Assembly (NCBI GenBank): GCA_034409055.1
Contig: DAOUMU010000254.1
Coordinates: 1-48,846 of the forward strand
Source: DAOUMU01 sp034409055
GTDB taxonomy: Bacteria; Chloroflexota; Anaerolineae; 4572-78; J111
Length of the DNA: 48,846 bases
Direction of reading: 5' to 3'
The position numbers and the translations under genes were made by a program. Below the pieces are notes generated by a model. It was not told where the DNA came from. It saw nothing but the letters and a program-made list of their open reading frames with translations, and searched no databases. Of the stretch, positions 45,282-48,846 are shown piece after piece (position 1 is the stretch's first letter; every line of letters begins with the position of its first letter).

Positions 45282-45368
45282 GTAGGACAAGTTGCTAACT
45301 TGTCGACTTTGTAGGACAAGTTGCTAACTTGTCAACGGTACTGCGGGCAAGTTGGCAACTTGCCCTAC
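45282..45368. repeat. Three tandem palindromes
   Basis: GTAGGACAAGTTGCTAACTT + GTC occurs at 45282-45304 and 45311-45333; a third unit, GGGCAAGTTGGCAACTTGCC + C, is at 45345-45365. Each is a near-perfect palindrome about AAGTT...AACTT. This is an intergenic repeat family, not CRISPR, since spacers are only 6-11 bp. Confidence 0.8.
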
Positions 45369-45522
45369 ATAATTTAATTCTGGATGAGATGAAAATAGGC
45401 AATTAGACCAGAGCGCTTGGGGGGAATCCTCCCTTATTCCCCTTAATTTTATGGGTGATACTGATGCTCTGTCGGGGTGTTGTGGGGATTGCGATTCGGT
45501 ATGCTGAGGCAGATAAGGGTGC

Positions 45523-45594
45523 TGAATAAATGTTCATACCCCCGACTGGCACAAACGCCTGCCATAATAGTACTTTTTGCTTACTTTGTCAAAT
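45523..45594 (+). promoter_or_regulatory. Promoter-like module, copy 2
   Basis: TGAATAAATGTTCA (45523-45536), 18 bases, then ACGCCTGCCATAATAGTACT with CATAAT (45563-45568), T-run and a TCAAAT end as in copy 1. The dyad is less perfect than in copy 1. It lies upstream of the thioredoxin promoter. Confidence 0.4.
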
Positions 45595-45623
45595 AGAGAA
45601 GTCCGTTCGAAGAAAGATGATTG

Positions 45624-45652
45624 TTGACATCGGTTGTCAGTCAGAGTATATT
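45624..45652 (+). promoter_or_regulatory. Sigma-70 promoter of the thioredoxin-like gene
   Basis: TTGACA (45624-45629), a 17-base spacer and TATATT (45647-45652); the predicted start is about 30 bases before the ATG at 45689. Confidence 0.7.
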
Positions 45653-45688
45653 TGAGTAGTACATCTTACCGGGCGAGGGAGAGACAAG

Positions 45689-46018
45689 ATGACCACTCTG
45701 GTACATGTCACAGATAACAGCTTTGATGCACAAGTATTAAAATGTGATATTCCGGTCATGACCGATTTTTGGGCAGCCTGGTCTGCCGCCTGCCAGGCGC
45801 TTGAGCCTCATCTGGCCGAAATTGCCGGCGAATATGAGGATCAAATCAAGATCGTCAAACTGGATATCCAGACGAATCCCATTGTTACGGCTCATTACAA
45901 CGTCTTAAACATCCCCATCCTGATTCTGTTCAAAAATGGGCAAGAGGTTGAACGTATCACCGGCGTTATCTCCAAGGCCGATTTGCTGGCCAAGATAGCG
46001 CCTCATTTGAACCAATAG
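45689..46018 (+). CDS. Thioredoxin-like protein with SxxC active site
   Basis: A 109-residue thioredoxin fold of normal length: TDFWAAWSAACQALEP aligns with the usual DFWAPWCGPC active-site segment, and NIPILILFKNG holds the cis-Pro loop. The first active-site Cys (position 32) is Ser32, and GP is replaced by AA; Cys35 remains. It therefore cannot do normal dithiol exchange and may act as a monothiol, binding or chaperone-like protein. It has its own promoter and a GAGGGAGAG ribosome-binding site. Its stop is now separated from the next gene by a 108-bp element. Confidence 0.9.
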   Translation: MTTLVHVTDNSFDAQVLKCDIPVMTDFWAAWSAACQALEPHLAEIAGEYEDQIKIVKLDIQTNPIVTAHYNVLNIPILILFKNGQEVERITGVISKADLLAKIAPHLNQ

Positions 46019-46022
46019 ATGC

Positions 46023-46130
46023 ATCCTCTCCAAAAGTAAGGGCGAGGCAAGGCGGAGCATGGCTTGTTTGCTTCGATCATACCAATCCGCCTTGCCTCGC
46101 CCCTACGCCACCAACAAATTTGAAGAGGAT
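46023..46130. mobile_element. 108-bp element with terminal inverted repeats, family 2
   Basis: The ends ATCCTCTCCAAAA and AAATTTGAAGAGGAT are imperfect inverted repeats; inside, GGGCGAGGCAAGGCGGA pairs perfectly with TCCGCCTTGCCTCGCCC (17-bp arms). ACCAATAGAT flanks it directly on both sides (46011-46020 has two further bases before the end; 46131-46140). No coding capacity. Confidence 0.78.
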
Positions 46131-46142
46131 ACCAATAGATAG

Positions 46143-48809
46143 ATGCATATCATAGTTACCCACCCCAATGCAGATTTTGATGCGGTGGCCTCTCTGTTGG
46201 GCGCATGGCGACTGTATCCTGACGCTGTGCCGGTTTTACCCAACACGCTCAACCGCAATGTGCGTGATTTTGTGACGTTTTATGAAAATCAACTGCCTTT
46301 TGTGCACTTGAGCGAATTGGGGCGGGAACCGGTCAACCGGATCACCGTGGTAGACAGCCAATATATCCCCTCTCTCAAAGGGTTGACTCCAAACCCCCAA
46401 CTCCATATCATTGATCACCATGATCCACATCAGCCACTGCCTCCGAATGCTATGCTCAGTCTAACCGATACCGGGGCCACGGTTACGCTGCTGGTCGAAC
46501 AAATCTGTGAATTGCCGGTGCGGCTGCCCCCCATCGAAGCCACCTTGCTGCTCCTGGGCATTTATGAAGATACCGGCTCGCTGACTTATATCAATACCAC
46601 CGCCCGCGACCTGCAGGCTGCGGCCTGGCTTTTGTCTGAAGGACGAGCTCGTCTGGACATCGTCCGCGAATATCTTCATTACCCTATGAGTGAAGCCCAG
46701 CAGATCCTGTATGAACAGTTGACCGATGACTTACAATTTCACACCGTCCACGGACACACCGTTATGGTTGGGCTGGCCAGCGTTGATCGTTATGTGGAGG
46801 AGATCAGCACCCTGGCCCACCACCTGCGTGATTTATACCGGCCCGAAGCCCTTTTTATCCTGGTCGAAATGACAGACCACGTGCAAATGGTGGCTCGCTC
46901 CGTTACCGAGGCCATTGACGTCAGCCGCATCACCGAATTTTTTGGTGGCGGGGGACACCCCCGCGCCGCAGCCGCCCTGATCAGGGGGCAAAATTTGGAG
47001 GCCATCACCAAAGAATTAACCCGTATCTTACATCTTGAAGTGAAACCGGCTACCACTGTGGCCCAGATCATGTCCAAAGGAGCCCGGACCCTGGCCCCGA
47101 CCGATACCGTGCGGCACGCCGCCAAGATGATGGATCGTTACGGCCATGAGGGATTTCCGGTCGTTGACCCGGCCACCGGCCAGATTGTCGGCGTCCTCTC
47201 CCGCCGCGAGGTTGATAAAGCCCGCCGCCACAAATTGGATGGCGCGGTCATCAGCCAATTTATGACCAAGGGGGAATTTTTTGTCACCCTCAACGATGGG
47301 ATTGAGGCCGTGCAAAAATTGATGACCGAACATAAGATTGGCCAGGTGCCCGTGGTCGGTCGTCCCGGCGGCCAGATTGTCGGTATTGTCACCCGGACGG
47401 ATTTAATTGACCTGTGGCAAATGCAAAATGGGGAGCAATCGGTCCGCCCCAACCTCAGCCCACAATTGGAGCAGACCCTCTCGCCTCAATTATTGGAGTT
47501 GCTCCAGCAGGCCGGTGAATTTGCGGTGGGCCAGGGGGATACCCTCTACATCGTGGGTGGTTTTGTCCGGGACTTACTCCTAACCATGCTGACCAAAAAT
47601 GACGCCGCCGCCAGGGCCAAAACCAGTCCCCGCTTTGATCTTGATCTGGTGGTTGAGGGGGATGCCATTGTCCTGGCCCGCCGTCTGCGTGACTACAAGG
47701 GCGGCCGGGTTCGTAGCCACAGCCGTTTTGGCACGGCCAAATGGATTTTGCCTCAGTCGATCCCTTTCCAGCCCGGCCCCTCTGAGCAAAGTACCCATCT
47801 ACACTCGCTTGATTTTGTCACCGCCCGGACCGAATTTTATCGCCACCCCTCGGCCTTGCCGGAGGTCGAACAAAGCTCCATCCGGCAAGATTTGCACCGC
47901 CGCGATTTTACCATCAATACCCTGGCCCTGCGCCTGACCCCGGACCATTTTGGCGAACTGCTCGATTTTTACGGGGGACAGAGTGACCTGGAAGCGCGTC
48001 TCATTCGGGTGCTGCACAGCCTGAGCTTTGTGGAAGACCCGACTCGCATGTTGCGCGCGGCCCGCCTCATCGCCCGCCTGGACTTCGACCTGGAAGAGCG
48101 AACGGCTGAATTGCTGAACAACGCCCTGGATCTGCTGCAGCGAGTCAGTGGTGAACGTATCCTGAGTGAGTTGGAACTCATCTTTCGGGAACGTTACCCG
48201 GAGTGGGCCCTGGAGCAGCTTGACCGGTTGGGAATCCTGGTCACTATTCACCCCGGCCTGATGGTTGACCCGTGGTTGATCGAACGCCTGGAAATCTTGC
48301 GTGTTGGTTTGGGGGAGACCCCCTGGACCGACACCACCCCCGATACCGTTCACTACCTGGGGCTGATGGCCTTTTGGTTGGCCAGCGATGAACTGGATGC
48401 CCTGATGCAGCGCCTCAATCTACGCACCAACCAGCGGGCCGTGCTCAGGCACGTGCACACCATCAGGCGTCGTTCCCGAGAGATTGCCCGGGCTGAGCAG
48501 GGCAGTCGTCTCTATCATCTGTTGGCCTCGACCGTTGATGAGGCCCGCCTGATTGCCTGGCTGGGCCTGGATGATGAAACCGCTCGTGAACAGCTTGTTC
48601 GCTTTGAATCGGAGCTGCGCGATGTCACCCCTATCATCGATGGCCACTATCTGAAAAAAGAGCTCCAGTTATCTCCCGGCCCCATTTATCGCGAGATTCT
48701 GGGCAGTCTGCGCGATGCTCGCCTGGACGGCCAGGTCACCAGCCTGGCCGAGGAACAAGCCATTGTGGAGCAGATTCTGGCCAGACAGGAGACGGAGATA
48801 GAGAAATGA
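46143..48809 (+). CDS. DHH - CBS - tRNA nucleotidyltransferase fusion (CCA/A-adding type)
   Basis: An 888-residue fusion. Residues 1-310 are a DHH/DHHA1 phosphoesterase (THPNADFDAVASLLGAW; HIIDHHDPH; EFFGGGGHPRAAAA). Residues about 315-430 are two CBS domains (VAQIMSKGARTLAPTDTVRH; ISQFMTKGEFFVTLNDGIEA), which usually bind adenine nucleotides. From about residue 470 comes a class II poly(A) polymerase/CCA-adding domain: YIVGGFVRDLLL, catalytic DLDLVVEGD, RRDFTINTLAL and the tRNA-binding EDPTRMLRAARLIARLDF. Such fusions are known as A-adding or CCA-adding enzymes. The start ATG immediately follows the duplicated ACCAATAGAT of the inserted element. Confidence 0.92.
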   Translation: MHIIVTHPNADFDAVASLLGAWRLYPDAVPVLPNTLNRNVRDFVTFYENQLPFVHLSELGREPVNRITVVDSQYIPSLKGLTPNPQLHIIDHHDPHQPLPPNAMLSLTDTGATVTLLVEQICELPVRLPPIEATLLLLGIYEDTGSLTYINTTARDLQAAAWLLSEGRARLDIVREYLHYPMSEAQQILYEQLTDDLQFHTVHGHTVMVGLASVDRYVEEISTLAHHLRDLYRPEALFILVEMTDHVQMVARSVTEAIDVSRITEFFGGGGHPRAAAALIRGQNLEAITKELTRILHLEVKPATTVAQIMSKGARTLAPTDTVRHAAKMMDRYGHEGFPVVDPATGQIVGVLSRREVDKARRHKLDGAVISQFMTKGEFFVTLNDGIEAVQKLMTEHKIGQVPVVGRPGGQIVGIVTRTDLIDLWQMQNGEQSVRPNLSPQLEQTLSPQLLELLQQAGEFAVGQGDTLYIVGGFVRDLLLTMLTKNDAAARAKTSPRFDLDLVVEGDAIVLARRLRDYKGGRVRSHSRFGTAKWILPQSIPFQPGPSEQSTHLHSLDFVTARTEFYRHPSALPEVEQSSIRQDLHRRDFTINTLALRLTPDHFGELLDFYGGQSDLEARLIRVLHSLSFVEDPTRMLRAARLIARLDFDLEERTAELLNNALDLLQRVSGERILSELELIFRERYPEWALEQLDRLGILVTIHPGLMVDPWLIERLEILRVGLGETPWTDTTPDTVHYLGLMAFWLASDELDALMQRLNLRTNQRAVLRHVHTIRRRSREIARAEQGSRLYHLLASTVDEARLIAWLGLDDETAREQLVRFESELRDVTPIIDGHYLKKELQLSPGPIYREILGSLRDARLDGQVTSLAEEQAIVEQILARQETEIEK

Positions 48810-48815
48810 GGTCGG

Positions 48816-48846
48816 GGGTTGGGGATTGGGGGTTGGGGGTCGGGGG
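48816..48846 (+). repeat. G-rich tract at the right edge
   Basis: The last bases consist of GGGGGTT/GGGGATT/GGGGGTC words, five G-runs of 4-5, capable of G-quadruplex formation. This is typical of interspersed repeats after genes in this kind of genome; it continues past the window. Confidence 0.6.

Larger units (their letters stand above)
44338..45688. other. 1.35-kb gene-free region between glpF and the thioredoxin gene
   Basis: I find no convincing gene. It holds the glpF leader with GAAACCCG/CGGGTTTC (44392-44399, 44431-44438), the family 1 element at 44521-44611, a hairpin AAAGGCATAAA/TTTATGCCTTT (44730-44740, 44767-44777), two related promoter-like modules, three palindromes (45282-45368) and a sigma-70 promoter for the thioredoxin gene. 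The rest is unrecognised sequence. Confidence 0.6.

Noticed and set aside
45076..45285. 69-codon open frame on the plus strand
   Set aside because: It covers the promoter-like dyad module and runs into the palindrome array; no ribosome-binding site.
45282..45368. Possible CRISPR array
   Set aside because: Repeats are palindromic with 6-11 bp gaps rather than 30-40 bp unique spacers, and no cas gene is in the window.

Overview
The window looks like a chromosomal contig from an uncultured Chloroflexota bacterium (Anaerolineae-like). This is inferred from the gene mix: Thr/Pro-rich 'TPTPT' linkers on secreted proteins, nSTAND-type coiled-coil/WD40 modules, a PdtaS/PdtaR-type histidine kinase with an ANTAR regulator, MoxR-DUF58-transglutaminase clusters, and many small palindromic intergenic repeats. 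No rRNA, tRNA, CRISPR array, prophage or intact transposase was seen.

Layout. 1-2.6 kb: 5' part of a lipoprotein gene (runs off the left edge), an alpha/beta hydrolase and its likely PadR regulator, all on the minus strand. 3.0-17.1 kb: three giant plus-strand paralogues of LVIVD beta-propeller proteins. The first two are exported. The third has a membrane anchor, coiled coil and 11 WD40 repeats in place of the signal region, and has lost its last propeller, whose scar is still readable. 17.2-32.5 kb: mostly housekeeping genes: an HSL-family esterase, isoaspartyl peptidase, RecJ, a DUF4870 membrane protein, Fmt, PdtaS/PdtaR-like signalling, NAD synthetase, and a minus-strand deoxynucleoside kinase - MoxR - DUF58 - transglutaminase cluster. 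32.8-34.5 kb: PlsY-like and PanE-like genes.

34.5-44.3 kb is a minus-strand glycerol/dihydroxyacetone locus. In transcription order it holds glpF, dhaK, dhaL, glpK, a GlpA-type FAD glycerol-3-phosphate dehydrogenase, an SdhB/FrdB-type iron-sulfur subunit, two SdhC/SdhD-type haem anchors, a methyltransferase, a small membrane protein, dhaM, HPr and a SorC regulator. The striking feature is that the GlpA flavoprotein sits where SdhA would be. This suggests a glycerol-3-phosphate:quinone oxidoreductase built on a succinate-dehydrogenase chassis. DhaK/DhaL/DhaM/HPr form a PTS-type dihydroxyacetone kinase; enzyme I is not in the window.

44.3-48.8 kb: a long gene-free stretch with a duplicated promoter-like module, then a thioredoxin homologue whose first active-site Cys is Ser, and a DHH-CBS-tRNA nucleotidyltransferase fusion.

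A second theme is small non-autonomous hairpin elements with terminal inverted repeats. One family (CAGTAGATCC...GGATCTACTG ends, 5-bp target duplications) has three copies. One copy sits inside the 3' end of an LVIVD gene whose paralogue preserves the empty site. Two further elements, unrelated in their ends, lie between glpK and glpA (8-bp duplication covering the glpA ribosome-binding site) and between the thioredoxin and nucleotidyltransferase genes.
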